DNA of 64,000 bases from Gnetum montanum (GCA_015680685.1 MNCI01010839.1:821787-885786); one strand, 5' to 3'; shown: positions 10,815-21,855, counted from the stretch's first letter. The notes: generated by a model not told the origin, from the sequence alone. Program-made: numbers and translations.

Positions 10815-11090
10815 TATACACTGGGCGTATACGCTACATCAGGCCGGCGTATACGCTGGGCATATACGCTATACTTGCTGGGCATGTGAACTTGGGTGGA
10901 CGCTGGGCGTATACGTTGATGGTTGCTGGCGTATACACTGGGGTGTATACGCTGTTTGATGTTGGCGTATACGCTGATGGATGTTGGACGTCGACCTGCT
11001 TCAATTCTTGTTCCTGTTTCACCTGCTAAGCGTACATGTGAGGCGTGTACGCTGGGCGTCGGGCGTATACGCTGGGGCGTATACGCTGAC
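10815..11090. promoter_or_regulatory. U3 palindrome array, A1 LTR
   Basis: About nine copies of GCGTATACGC or one-base variants (for example at 10824, 10847, 10905, 10930, 10965, 11065 and 11080) lie just upstream of the TATA box. Position and symmetry suggest binding sites for a dimeric protein; this is inference. Confidence 0.6.
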
Positions 11091-11230
11091 ACAACACTTT
11101 GTAAAAACCAAATGTTTTGATCCTCAAAATTGCCATGTGTGACTTCAAATGTAGCCAAAGTTGTCTGTGGGTCATGGGGATCTGCTTCTTGTTGGACAGG
11201 TGCCAAACTCGAAATTTTTATGGTGTTTCA

Positions 11231-11820
11231 CTACCCTCTCTGAAAGCGATGCCTGGTACCTAGGAGAGATGTACCAATCTTGGCACAATAGGGAGAAAGA
11301 CACCACTGTTAATATTTGTGGTGTGACAGTTGAATTCTCTATGGAGGCCATTTTGGAAGTGTTAAACCTTTTGAATACAGGGCCCCAGGTTGCTCGGTTA
11401 TCCACCTGTTTAGACCTTGATGTGCAAAAGGATTGGTTGGAGAAGGCTTACGGCAGATATAAAGCATTTGGTGAATTAACAACGGAAGAGAGGGTTTACT
11501 TCAAAATTGGAACATATCACCTCTTTCCCACAAAGGGCCTCAAAAGAATATCAATGTATGCAGCTAGAGGATGTGTAGTGTTGATGGGAAAGATCAACAC
11601 TAACCTATCCCATCTATATTTGACGGAGATCCTGAGGTGGTTCGAAGAACGAAAGACAGGGAAGATGGCACTGCCTTTCCCTTGTCTTATCAGAAAGATT
11701 TGTCGATGTGTTGGTATTCGAGGATACACCAATGATGTCCTCTGAAAAGCTCAAATTACTTCATATGTTGAATTACTAAAGGCGCCAGCTCCAAGAAAAA
11801 GCACTGTCGAATAGCTGGGA
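11231..11820 (+). pseudogene. D late ORF, PF20167-like transposon domain
   Basis: The open frame to 11745 belongs to D only from 11231; the first 70 bases of the longer frame are A1 LTR. It contains VTVEFSMEAILEVLNL, then HLFPTKGLKRISMYAARGC and a helical segment (HLYLTEILRWFEE). This pattern fits the putative plant transposon protein domain (PF20167) often found beside Gypsy pol genes, and parallels the middle of the A/B aORF. It lies between pol (not in view) and the 3' LTR, the usual place of the third, env-like ORF of Athila elements. The Pfam match is from memory and unverified. Confidence 0.55.
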
Positions 11821-11893
11821 CTAGAACAAGAAGAAGAACATATGGTTGGACCCAGTCAACCTCCAGCCACAGGTCCTAGTCAACAACAAGAAG

Positions 11894-12026
11894 NNNNNNN
11901 NNNNNNNNNNNNNNNNNNNNNNNNNNNNNNNNNNNNNNNNNNNNNNNNNNNNNNNNNNNNNNNNNNNNNNNNNNNNNNNNNNNNNNNNNNNNNNNNNNNN
12001 NNNNNNNNNNNNNNNNNNNNNNNNNN
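11894..12026. other. Assembly gap (133 N)
   Basis: A run of undetermined bases inside the D late ORF. Continuity across it cannot be judged. A single N also occurs at 20795 in A2. Confidence 1.
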
Positions 12027-13407
12027 ATCTCTCAGGAGCACGGGATGCTCAAACTCTGGTTAGAACCTCAATGAATCCTGTGGAACATGAGGATGCACTT
12101 GATAGATTGCTTCAAATAGGGCAAGTAATGACTTCCCTATTTGACATCCATCAGGATGTAATAGCAATTTAGTTACACCTCATTTCCACAAAGGGGAAGC
12201 TGGTCTTAATAGAAGTAATGGCAGAGCATGCTGAAGTTGAAGTGCAGAAACTACAAGAGCAGCTCATGGCCTTACAAGCAGCACAACGGGATCCCTTGCA
12301 ATTTGTTCCCGCAGACCAGCTAGAAAACTTTAGAACTAAGCAGCTAACCAAATTAATAGAGGAGAATAAAAGGGTGGTGGATGAAAAGGAGAAGGCTATT
12401 TGGGATGCCTCCATAGCACAGGCACAAAATCATATGCATCTTAAGGCACTCAAGGCCTTTTAAGAGGAAAATAAAAAATTTGTGATTGACAATCTTTGAT
12501 TGACCACTGTAAAAAAGCAAAAGAATGTTCTCGATGAACACTTCCATCAACTACAAGAATAATTCATCCAGGTCAATCGGGATGTAAGCCATTTAGCCAG
12601 GGAAAATCGAACCCTCTCAATGAAGGAGGTACACACCATTCGTCAAAAGTAGACAATTGAGATAAGCGCATGGAAAAATGAGGCTAAACGACATGAAAAG
12701 CTGAAGGAGCACTTCCGGGATTAGGTGGGGATGTATAAACAAATCCTTGAGAAGGAGATCCATATGGCCAAGGCCCAAATCAAACTACTAGTGCTCAACA
12801 CACTGATTGGTGGGCCATATTGGACACATATGCCTTCACCCACTAAGCATAAGTTAAGAACCGAGACTTGTAGATTCAGGACTTAACAGAGTACATGGAG
12901 TTGGAAAATCTCAGATATGCCAACCTTGCCATGTTAACAGTAGGGCACCCGAGGTCAGAGCTTGAGAAGCAGGTAGCAACCACCCACATCAAATACGAAG
13001 CACAATTTTTAGAATGCAAGAAGCTGTTGGAAAAACTGGATGTTGCAAATTCTGAACTTGAGGTGGTAAAAGCCAACTACCAGGGACAGAAGGATGTCAC
13101 AACTAACTTGGCTTGATGGCTAATGGACCTTCATGAATACAAGAACAAATCTAGAGCCTATGAGGAGGACCAACAAGTGTTCGTGTCTTGGTATGTCAAG
13201 GCCAACGAGATGTTCCTGCAACTACCCTGTCCGTGGGAGGTGCCGACTCCGTCAAATATTGGAACATTAGCATGGATGACACAAGACCCTCGAACCAAAG
13301 AGGAGAAGCTCTAGGCCATACTTCAATGCCATCAAGCCTCAAAACCTAGAGCACAAGACAAAGGGAAGGCCCCAATGAAGGAGCCACCACCACCGGGAAC
13401 TACATGA
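12027..13407 (+). pseudogene. D late ORF continued: coiled-coil protein with stops
   Basis: Several consecutive plus-strand segments encode highly charged helical sequence (for example VEVQKLQEQLMALQAAQ, ENKRVVDEKEKA and FLECKKLLEKLD), interrupted by TAG or TAA codons at about 12171, 12461 and 12721. It ends in a Pro-rich tail near 13400. It looks like one long coiled-coil protein downstream of the PF20167-like region. The order transposon domain then coiled coil is the same as in the second half of the aORF of A and B. Function unknown. Confidence 0.6.
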
Positions 13408-13520
13408 GTTCCAAATTTTTGTAGTTGTAGCATATTTTGTGTGTTGTATTTTCTTCCCACACTGCAACATCATCCCATTTCTTTTCCCATCTAATAATCC
13501 TATACCTATCCACTGTGTAA

Positions 13521-13563
13521 TCACTGTAACTTGAGGACAAGTTTTTATTCAGTTATGGGGGTA
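13521..13563 (+). other. D 3' end signal and polypurine tract
   Basis: TTGAGGACAAG followed by TTATGGGGGTA directly abuts the LTR start TGATGGG. The purine run is the plus-strand primer for reverse transcription, and its place fixes the LTR boundary. Confidence 0.7.
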
Positions 13564-14425
13564 TGATGGGATGCCATATCGCATAGGCTGTGATATCGCA
13601 TACGCGATATCGCGTCCGTCGCGATATTGCATCCCCTACGATATCATGTCATCCCCTACGATATCGTGTATGTGATATCCCAGTCTGCCTCAATGTCTAT
13701 AAATAAGAGGCATATTTCCTAGTTTTAGGTATCTAGAGTTAGATAGTAGCAAAACTCTGGCTGTTTGATCCCTCCAGAGATAGATTATTTTACAGTGTCT
13801 ACCCACAGTGTGGTGAATGTAATTGTACGACATCCTTTATTCGAGTGTGACATACTTGGACATGCACATGACCAAAAATAAAGATCAAGATTACTTCATC
13901 ATTTCTGCATTCACTTTATTTATTTATTTATTTAATTATTATTTACTGCTTTCCTAATTAGTCTCTCTCACCCTTTTCTCGTGTTAAACTGTGGAATGAG
14001 TACGAATTGATTACGAGCATTTAAGTGTGACTACTTGGTAACCCAGTGGTCTACGTAGGATTTGCACTTGGTAGTCCCAGTGGTAGCCATGCATGAAGTC
14101 CAAGATGTGTATGGATAATCAAGGAACAGATGCTCATCGCACTTAGGCTAGATTAGATTCTCTTATCCTTTTCCTCCTGGCTTAGATAATATTACTTTCC
14201 ATTGCCTTCAGGAGTAGCATTAGATTAGAACCCATCATACACCTCACTCTAGAATAAACCATACGTGACAAATATAATACTAGTCCAAGTGGGAAGACAA
14301 TGAACTGCAACCTAAGGATAACTGTCTAGGTGCCACAACTAGTCCGTTTGCGGAGTTCGACCGAATCACGCGTGAAAATGATTGTATTCATATGGTTGAG
14401 TGTAGGGGTACCTCACCACTCATCA
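13564..14425 (+). repeat. 3' LTR of D
   Basis: An 862-bp LTR starting TGATGGG and ending CACTCATCA. It has a cluster of GATATC-centred palindromes (13590-13680), TATAAATA at 13698, and AATAAA at 13877 as a possible poly(A) signal. Its end matches 58110-58146 in element E. Bases 14426-14430 (GATGG) would be the target duplication; its partner is out of view. Confidence 0.75.
13698..13705 (+). promoter_or_regulatory. TATA box in D LTR
   Basis: TATAAATA lies about 20 bp after a cluster of six GATATC-type palindromes, in the position expected for the U3 promoter. Confidence 0.55.
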
Positions 14426-15484
14426 GATGGTCTGAACAATTTCTCACTGAATGAGATGTGTTATATGTAAGTGGACTTGGAGCTGGAGTGTGATGGAGAG
14501 ATGTCATAAGGTCATAATACATGAGCATCAACATAGGTCAACATTGTTGCTCAAGGTATGGAAGGTCATTGCTAGGCTATGGGGTTGGGCTCAAGGAGTG
14601 GTAATGGGATAGAAATGGTATAAGAACATTTGACATTGCAAGAAAAGCTCACTAAATCTTGCACATTGAGGTCACATGGTAACTTGCTACTATGATAGTT
14701 ACATCTTCGCAATGAGTCCAAGCTTCATCCTACACACACAACTCCAAGAGAATAAGAAAACCAACCAAAGAAAGCATGTTGTTATGATATGATGTATAGG
14801 ACTACATGGGGAAACCAACAACCTAGGACACAATAGGTTACCATTGTTATAGCATAGGGAAATATGTGTGATGGACATCAAATTTACAAAGTTTTACAAT
14901 TCATTCATTGTGCTAGACAAGGAGAGAGATAGAGCATGCAAGCTCGCTTATTGTCAATCAAGGTCATTAGCATCAGTTATTTATTGCAACTTATCAATAG
15001 TGATAAACAACACTACAAGTAAACATGTGAGTGTTAGATGAAATCAAGGCTATGTAATGGATTTAATGTTGCATAGTAGGAGCTTGATATGCTCATGATT
15101 AGGTTTAAATCTTGGCAAGGAACTTGGTTTCATGTGTTTTCTCCTCACCATCTTGGTTTAGATGGAAATTTTTACTAAGGGACCCTCCACGATGTTTTTA
15201 GCTTTAGGGTGTTAAGGTTGTATAGTAGAATAATTTTAGGCTTAAGGCTTGGCTACATAAGGTTAATTTAGCCTAACAACATTATGAGAGGGGTTTACTA
15301 AGGCTTTAAGGCTAGTCAAGTTTGATTCATCATCAAGTGGTACTTGTATAATAAATTTGTTAAATAATGTAAAAATGCATTAATAATAAAGTAAATGTGG
15401 GTCAAAAAAATTAAATAGATGTCAAAGAATGGTCAATAAAGGTCACTAAGGGTAGTATAAGATCAAACATGATCAACTATGATT

Positions 15485-15600
15485 ATAGTTTGCTAGTTTT
15501 AGGGCATAGCGAGCCATGTTGCTAGTTTAAGGTTGTGGTAGGTCATAGGATTGCCAATTTAAGTCCTTGGTGGGCCATAGTTTCATGGTGTAAATGATGG
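15485..15600 (+). repeat. Decayed mini-hairpin units in C
   Basis: Three units spaced about 30 bp: AGTTTTAGGGCATAGCGAGCC, AGTTTAAGGTTGTGGTAGGTC and AATTTAAGTCCTTGGTGGGCC. They follow the same grammar as the arrays in A and B but are more mutated. A further unit lies at 15885-15915 (GGCC-TTGGTA-GGCC). Confidence 0.55.
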
Positions 15601-16524
15601 TAAAAGATGGTCAAACCCCATTATCTAACACCAATCAAAGACTAAACAAAGGTTAAGTATAACCAATAAAGATTATAAGGGGTAGGTTAAATCAAACAGG
15701 GTGAAACATAGGTCAAATGATGCATAATAGGAATAAATGAATGTCAAATGATATGACAATCATAAACAATGATATGAAGTAAGGTTAAATAAGGCCAAAA
15801 CATAGTATGGACAAAAGCCAATTAAAGTCAAATAAAGAAAGGTAGGAGGCATATGGCCCAATGTGGTTAATTAAGGTTTCATTTTTCCAGTGTTAGGCCT
15901 TGGTAGGCCATCACTAGAGGTCTATTTAACTAGATAAAGTTAATATAAAGTGAAAGCAAGGTAAAGCTTGGTAAAATGATGTAAAATAAAATAATATCAA
16001 GGTAATGTTAAAAAAATATAGAATAGAAAAGGTCAAAGTAGCACTAAATTCAATATAATATTTTTAATGATAATAATAATTATATTTATTTTTTTAAATT
16101 TCATTACAATAGTGACACCCCAAAGTAGGAGGCAAAATCTCTAGTGAAGTATATTCCCAGTTGCCATTAACACTGACAAAGACATTTTAAGGCCAATCTA
16201 CAAATGGTGCTATAGAGGGTTAGGCATGATAGATGCACCCAATGACAATAGCACAATAATGAACAATAGTGCCAGCTACATTGTTTTAGGCATGTGGAGC
16301 AATGAAGGGTTTTTTGTCATGGCCTTCAGTAACACTAGGTCAAGGCAAAGTTCGCTCAAGGATGTGTGCTAGTGATAGTGGCTAAGGAGAGGGGCTACAG
16401 GCCCATTGTTCTCCATGGCATACATAGATGGCTCGTTGGAGCTTCAAATTGGGGTTAGCCTTGAGTCTAAAATTATGTTTGGCATAGGGGAGGGAGTAGG
16501 GCAACAAAAAAATGGTTTTAATGG

Positions 16525-17240
16525 TCTTTCCACACTGGGTAGTGTGGCCCTAGCATGCATGAAAGGGTATGATGGATGTTTATGTTTTCCCCATGCTAGA
16601 GCCACATTGGGTAGTGTGGCCCTAGTGTGGATGGAGGAGGGTTTCTATAGTAGTAGTGTAGAGAGTACAACAATATTGATTAGCTTGCTTGGTGTGGGAT
16701 AGTGGAAGTGGCCAAGGTTGTAGCGAAGCTATGCCCATGTGAGGAGTATTGAGACTAGCAGCATCATAAAGGCTAGTGGCTCTAGGGCATGCAATGAGTT
16801 GGAGCACAGATCATGGATGGTGGGTGATTGATAGTAGGGAGATGCAGATTGGAAATGGCTATGTAGTGGTGGCTAGGCAAGGATGGTGTGATGTGTGTGT
16901 AGGTGGTTGAGAGCCCTAAGATGTGGCACTAGATCATGGCACCCACACTGGATCCATGTTGACCTGCATGGATAAGGGGGGTAAGGTTTTTGATACTTTT
17001 AGTCATCCCCCTTTGGGCCATGCTTTAGCATGGCCCTAGCATGGGTGAAGAAGGAGAAGAGAATGCACAGTAGCACACAGTGGTAGGGAATAGTAGCACA
17101 TGGCATGTGCTAGTGGTGTTTATTACGGGTCAATCTCATCCATGTTGGATCCATGCTGACCAACGTGGGTGAGGGGGATAAGGTTGTAACCACCATAAGC
17201 CACGCTAGTCAGTGTGGATCTAGCATGGCTGAGGGATTGG
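16525..17240. repeat. Dispersed GTGTGGCCCTAGCATG-type repeat in C
   Basis: About six copies of a roughly 25-bp motif, with core GTGTGGCCCTAGCATG or GGATCCATG variants, each followed by a GGTGAAGG-like tail. They lie near 16527, 16605, 16950, 17020, 17135 and 17205. Spacing is irregular. Role unknown. Confidence 0.45.
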
Positions 17241-19387
17241 TTTTTTGTTATTTTGAATACAAGTAGTTAGTGAATCATGTAGGAACCTTCCATGTTAGTA
17301 CAGAAGGTAGCTACAAACTAGATAGAAAAGCGACAAAGTGATTGGGCCTACTTGCACCCTATTATTATTTTGGATATCATCTAGAACTTGACATTCATCA
17401 TTATGCCCATTGTGATTCTAATTCTGAGTAGAAATGAGAGTCCTAACATGCTGCTATGTGTTTGGATTACCTAGTATACACTCCATCATCTCCTACATAT
17501 GCATTTTATTTTTTTTGGATACCATCGTCTTATAGTGAGCACACTCTTTCAGCTAAGGATGTAGAATATTACATCGACCTACCTATTTTCTTATGATTAC
17601 AAGGTGGAGTTGCATGAGTTATTTCACAGTTATTACTTTCACCGTACATGTATTAATAGATGTTTATGAATCAATGCAACTTGTTCTCTCTGCAAGTTCA
17701 ATATCATCAAAAGTAATAATAGTGATATGGGGTCAATGTGGTAGTAGTTTGATGTGCAACAATGGCATAGTGTAGGGAAAGGCATAGCAATGGAATGGCA
17801 ATGACATCATAGCCATAGAAGGGCATGGAAAACATGGGGGGTTGTAGCGTAGTAACATGATGATAAAGCATTTTCACATGATGGTGGCCACCATTGGATA
17901 GCTATAGGATGTCAATGTGGTGTGACTACTCAGCTTTTGTAGTGAGCGACACCACTGCCTACTTGTCTATGAGTTCACATCCAATGACTTCCTTGTGTTG
18001 TAGCTTTTCCATGCTAGCCCAGGCCTTACCTTGATTGGAAGATGTGGTTGGTAGGAGTGGTGGGCATGACATGTGCTTTCGAGTACATGCATGTGCAGTG
18101 ATAAAGGTAGGTGATTGGCATAGAAGGTAAAAAATGAGAAGCATGGAAGAAGGCAAGATGGTAGGCAAAGGGACATAGCAACAGTATACAAGGAAGAGAT
18201 AGCAGTTCCTAGGACCACATAGCACTAGTTGCCAAGGTCATATAGTGATAGTCCAGAGATCCATGTTGTGGCAGTTCATAGGGCCATGTTTCCCAAAGGT
18301 AGTGCAACCCCCTTCAACAAGCCTCGTAGCCCTAGGAGGGCCTATGTAGTCATAGGCCACATGGTGGGATGTTACTCCATTTTTTAAAGAATTTCATCAT
18401 GTCACTATTTTTGTTGAGATAGTTAAACCTAACTCTTTTCAAGTAGTTGTTGCTATGCATGTTTAGGTTTTTGCAGTTGCTTTTGTTCACCAATAGTTTT
18501 TATTTGTTCTAAATTCATGATCCCTAGGCCAAGCCATGATATAAATAAAGATCACACATGAGAGAAACCTAGCTAGGGCATAGGCCCAAAGCACCTTCTA
18601 TCATGCTTGACCACAACTTTTGTTTGATAATACTTTGGAATAGCCCTACACTTTTTCTAGTCCTTGATGATGAAGAAAATGGTCATGATATCCATATATA
18701 TCATAAGTAGTTGGTAATTTTAACTAATCTCTTGCTATTCAAAATGATTTAGCTATTTATTTGAGGCTACTAATTATTTTTGATCCAATGTTAGTATTGA
18801 AATTAGTATACTTGATATGGTTGCATGATGTTGGCTTCTGTTAATTAAATTCTCAATAATATATTACCTCTCCTACATGGGCTCACCCATGAGCCATGGC
18901 CTTCTTTTGAATGTTTTATTAGTTTATGGTTATTTTATGTTTTAATGGTTAAATTTATGACTAACCTTGTTACTAATGGTTATATGCTTTTATTTTTCAT
19001 AGGTCCTAGATGATGGTAGTGATCAGCTTGACAACATTTATCTTCCTCTCCCCTAATTTGATCAAAGTTTTTAATGTTAATATTATGTTGGGTTGGCAAT
19101 TTTAAGTATCATAGCTGGTAGATAGTCACCATATTCATAAATTTAAAGACTATGTATGGTCTATTTTTGCTACATTATTTAATTTTGACTATGACTATGG
19201 ACATTTGGCTACAACATTTAATTGGTTTTTGACATATTTCCATATTCCTTTATGCTTTATATTTTTATATGAGAATAAGTAGTAAATGCAACAAGACTAT
19301 AAAGTAAAATGGGTAAAACAAGATATATGCATGTAAGTAAAATTTGTAAATGATGTTATTTGGCTAAACTAGGCATAATGTTGGTAG

Positions 19388-19392
19388 GGAGG
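19388..19392. repeat. Target site duplication of A2, left
   Basis: GGAGG immediately before the LTR start TGTACCGCC; identical to 54365-54369. It proves that 19393-54364 is one insertion. Confidence 0.9.
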
Positions 19393-19950
19393 TGTACCGC
19401 CTGAAATCGTTGGTCTCCGGCTAGAAGGAAACAAAGACCGTGGGATCGCAGGATGCGCACAAAAGATCCTACCTTCGCCTGAGGGTGATCTGGAATGCAC
19501 GAAGGTAGAGTACCTTGGGTGGTCTGCACGCGGATCAGACAAGGATTTCCTTGAACGTATGCCGAAGTTGCTATACGCTGGGTTATGTGTAAACGGCGTA
19601 ACGGGCATAAACGAGAGCGTAAACAACGTAACAGCGTAAATGTAAACGAGCGTAAACAAAACACATGTAAGAAATTAGTGTAAACTATAAACAATGATAT
19701 TACAGAATGAGAGTACAGTGCATCGGTCTAACGCAGTTGTGATGGAACACAAGGCGGACGAAGAGCCTCGGTAAATGCAGGGATGACTCGGCTGGTTCGC
19801 ACTGTAGGCAGAGCGTAGAGACGGTGTGCCCAGTGTACAGGACTATCCAGCGTAAAAGGGTTTTTAGCTCTGGTGCGCAGCGTAAATGTTCTCTTGTATA
19901 CTCTCAGATTTTTTGCCAAACCCCCCCTTTGTACAAGTGGAAAAGTGGGG

Positions 19951-19958
19951 TTTTTATA
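19951..19958 (-). promoter_or_regulatory. TATA box of A2 3' LTR
   Basis: Minus-strand TATAAAAA, in register with 10731 (A1) and 53719 (A2 5' LTR), downstream of the U3 palindrome array at 20050-20480. Confidence 0.6.
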
Positions 19959-20049
19959 CCGGTTGTTATGCTAGACTCGGGTTGGGCGACACGTGGATGT
20001 TGACCGGGCACAAAAGGGCGTAAAATTTACAAGTGTACAACATATTACA

Positions 20050-20485
20050 TCTGCTGAGCGTATATGCTATACAGGTGGGTGTAGACTCTGGGCATACACG
20101 CTGGGCGTATACGCTAGATGTGCTGGGCGTAGATGGTGTGGACGCTGGGCGTACACGCTAAGTGTATACGCTGACAATGGCTGGGCGTATACGCCAGGCG
20201 TGTACGCCAGGCGTGTACGCCAGGCGTGTACGCCAGGCGTGTACGCTGATGATTGCTGACTTGCTTCAATTCTTGCTCTTTGGTGTTGTCTTCATTCTGT
20301 CCTTGGAGACTCCATGTTGGGCGTAAACATTTGCCATACCCGCCGAGCGTACATGTGAAGTGTACGTCGGGCGTGTAAGTTGGATGTCTATGCTGGGCGT
20401 ATACACTGGGTGTATATGTTGTTGATATCGGGCGTATACGCTGGGCATATACGCTATTGATATCGGGCGTATACGTTGGTACTGC
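20050..20485. promoter_or_regulatory. U3 palindrome array, A2 3' LTR
   Basis: More than ten GCGTATACGC or GCGTGTACGC units upstream of the TATA box, including a run of four GCCAGGCGTGTAC units (20191-20247). Confidence 0.6.
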
Positions 20486-20622
20486 ATACTTAGTGAAAAT
20501 TAGGCCTTTTGATCCCTAAAGTTGCATTGTGCGACACCAAGTGTAGCAGTGGTTGTTTGTGGGTCCCAAGGACCTGCTTCTTGTCGGACAAGTACCAAGC
20601 TCGAAATTTTTGTTGTGTTTCT

Positions 20623-20638
20623 TTGGCCCCTCTTTGTT
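20623..20638 (-). other. Polypurine tract of A2
   Basis: In element orientation AACAAAGAGGGGCCAA adjoins the 3' LTR. Element B has nearly the same tract (ACAAAGAGGGGCCAT) at 42709-42723, which supports a close relation between the families. Confidence 0.85.
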
Positions 20639-21500
20639 GACGCTTGGAGGAGTCGACCTGAGAAGCATCGACAAAGAAGTGCAAAACACCACAAGCAACT
20701 TGATAGAGACTTTGTCCGTTGCCACTTGACTAGGCATCATCGCACCGTGTTCAGTAGTACATGGGATTGGGAAAGTGAAGTTTGTGGCTGGTAGNGTTGG
20801 CAAGACCAAAGCCATAGGGGGATGTGTTACATTCTTTGGAGGAATAGGGCCCATGTTTAATGTTTTAGGGGGGGTCCTATTGGCGGAGAGCCAAAGCCAT
20901 GCAACTGGATGCTGCTTGACCATTTTGGACATGAGTACTTGGTTTTGAGACAACTGCCTTCCCACATGGGGCTTATATGGGAAGTGCCAAGGGGCTCGTG
21001 TTTTTTTTTTCTTTAAGAAATCGTAAACTTTGAATTGATTTTGTACTCATGTGCAAGCGCTATGTCATGTGTCGTGACTGCTTCAAGGTGTTACAGTATG
21101 CGACAGCATGCTCAAAGTTTTGGGTGTACTGGGTGTATCAAAGGTGTGACTGAATAAAATGTGTTGGTGAACGGATAGGGAATGAGTCGGTGAATGGGGA
21201 TGTACTAGTGAAAGGTTTGATTTAGTCTCGCCATGTGTGCTGTGAACATTGTCCCATCTTGCTGCTTGTGACGAAATGCATTCTTGTGCGAAGACCCCTA
21301 GATGTCATCCTGCAAACGTAACTCCAAGGAGACAAGAAAACCATGAGTGAATAATCGAGCTTAGACTTACACGGCGGCAGAGGGAACAAAGATGCTGAAA
21401 GAGATTTAAAGCACTATATGTCAATGCCAGCAGCGTTGGTAGGATCTTCTGATGGTGAGCGATGCAGTGATGAAGCTTAAATGTGGCGGCAGATTGATGA
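20639..21500 (-). other. A2 3' untranslated region
   Basis: About 860 bp between the 3' hairpin array and the polypurine tract. I see no gene, only short open frames without recognisable motifs, one N at 20795 and a T run at 21001-21010. Confidence 0.5.
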
Positions 21501-21855
21501 ACCAGAGATGAACTTGCTAGTTTATAGTCTCTACGGACTATCATGGGTTAGTTTTATGTCATAACCCGTTGGACATTGCCTGTTTAGCATCGTGGTGGAT
21601 GTTACATTGCCAGTTTTTAGTCTTAGCGGACTTCGATGGTTGTGACGGTGGCAGTTTACTGTCGTGCCGAACAGGTGCTAGTTTATCGTCATCGCGGACA
21701 CTGTAGGGTATCAGTTTATTGTCATGATGCCAGGACAGTTGTGGTGTTAGCTTTAAGTCGTAACCTAGGACTGTTATGTGGTATCAGTTTATTGTCATGA
21801 TTCCAGGATGAGCTGTGGTATCAGTTTATAGTCGTGATTCCAGGACTCTTACGTA
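21500..21855 (+). repeat. Mini-hairpin array after pol, A2
   Basis: Eight to nine units, each an AGTTTA or AGTTTT segment followed by a short stem-loop: AGTC-TCTACG-GACT, AGTC-TTAGCG-GACT, GTC-ATCGCG-GAC, and longer-loop forms (GTC-ATGATGCCAG-GAC). Spacing is about 30-45 bp. It lies directly after the pol stop codon in element orientation, as does the array after B pol. Confidence 0.75.

Larger units (their letters stand above)
1..11230 (-). mobile_element. Element A1: Tat-like Ty3/Gypsy LTR retrotransposon, truncated by window edge
   Basis: This is the 5' part of a minus-strand element. In its own orientation it reads 5' LTR (9971-11230), primer binding site (9947-9965), repeat-rich leader, gag-protease (9519-5356), a hairpin array, a plus-strand spliced gene (685-4764), a second array and the first codons of pol (79-1). 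The rest of pol and the 3' LTR lie beyond the left edge. Every segment has a counterpart in A2. The right boundary is set because the LTR ends in TTTCA at 11230, exactly where homology to the A2 LTR stops and an unrelated reading frame (element D) resumes. Confidence 0.9.
9971..11230 (-). repeat. 5' LTR of A1
   Basis: A 1,260-bp LTR with TG...CA ends (TGTACCGCC at the left, TTTCA at the right on the plus strand). It aligns end to end with the A2 LTRs. In element orientation it begins TGAAACACC, followed by U3 with a palindrome array (about 10815-11090), then the TATA box, then R/U5 down to 9971. Open frames reported inside it are products of the repeat and are not genes. Confidence 0.9.
11231..14425 (+). 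mobile_element. Element D: 3' portion of an Athila-like Ty3/Gypsy element
   Basis: This plus-strand element was split by A1, so its 5' part lies left of the window. What remains is a late ORF, a coiled-coil coding stretch, the signature end TTGAGGACAAG followed by a purine run GGGGGTA, and a TG...CA LTR. The GGACAAG...GGGGGTA end is typical of the Athila branch of plant Gypsy elements. The LTR's last 37 bases match the end of the element E LTR, so D and E belong to related families. Confidence 0.75.
14426..19392 (-). mobile_element. Remnant C, left part: old degenerate Gypsy element, mostly noncoding
   Basis: No credible gene is visible in these 5 kb; open frames are short and contain no motif I recognise. 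Two things tie the region to the gag-protease remnant at 54370-57597. First, A2's target duplication shows the two were contiguous before A2 inserted. Second, units of the AGTTTTAGGCC...GGCC hairpin type occur on both sides (15490-15595 and 15885-15915 here, 54390-54545 there). AT-rich tracts and GATCA or GGTCAA-rich stretches fill the rest. Assignment to one element is inference. Confidence 0.4.
19393..20622 (-). repeat. 3' LTR of A2
   Basis: A 1,230-bp LTR with the left end TGTACCGCC. The right end reads TTTCT where the 5' LTR has TTTCA. It is recognised as the 3' LTR because a polypurine tract, not a PBS, adjoins it. It contains a local expansion of a 13-bp unit at 20191-20247 not present in the 5' LTR. 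Confidence 0.9.

Noticed and set aside
10748-11206. Open frame of about 150 codons across the A1 LTR
   Set aside because: Its Tyr/Pro/Val-rich product is a translation of the GCGTATACGC array; the frame is not kept in the A2 LTRs.
14426-19392. Host gene or noncoding RNA gene in the long gene-poor stretch
   Set aside because: No open frame above 112 codons, no conserved motif, splice pattern or tRNA-like fold was visible.
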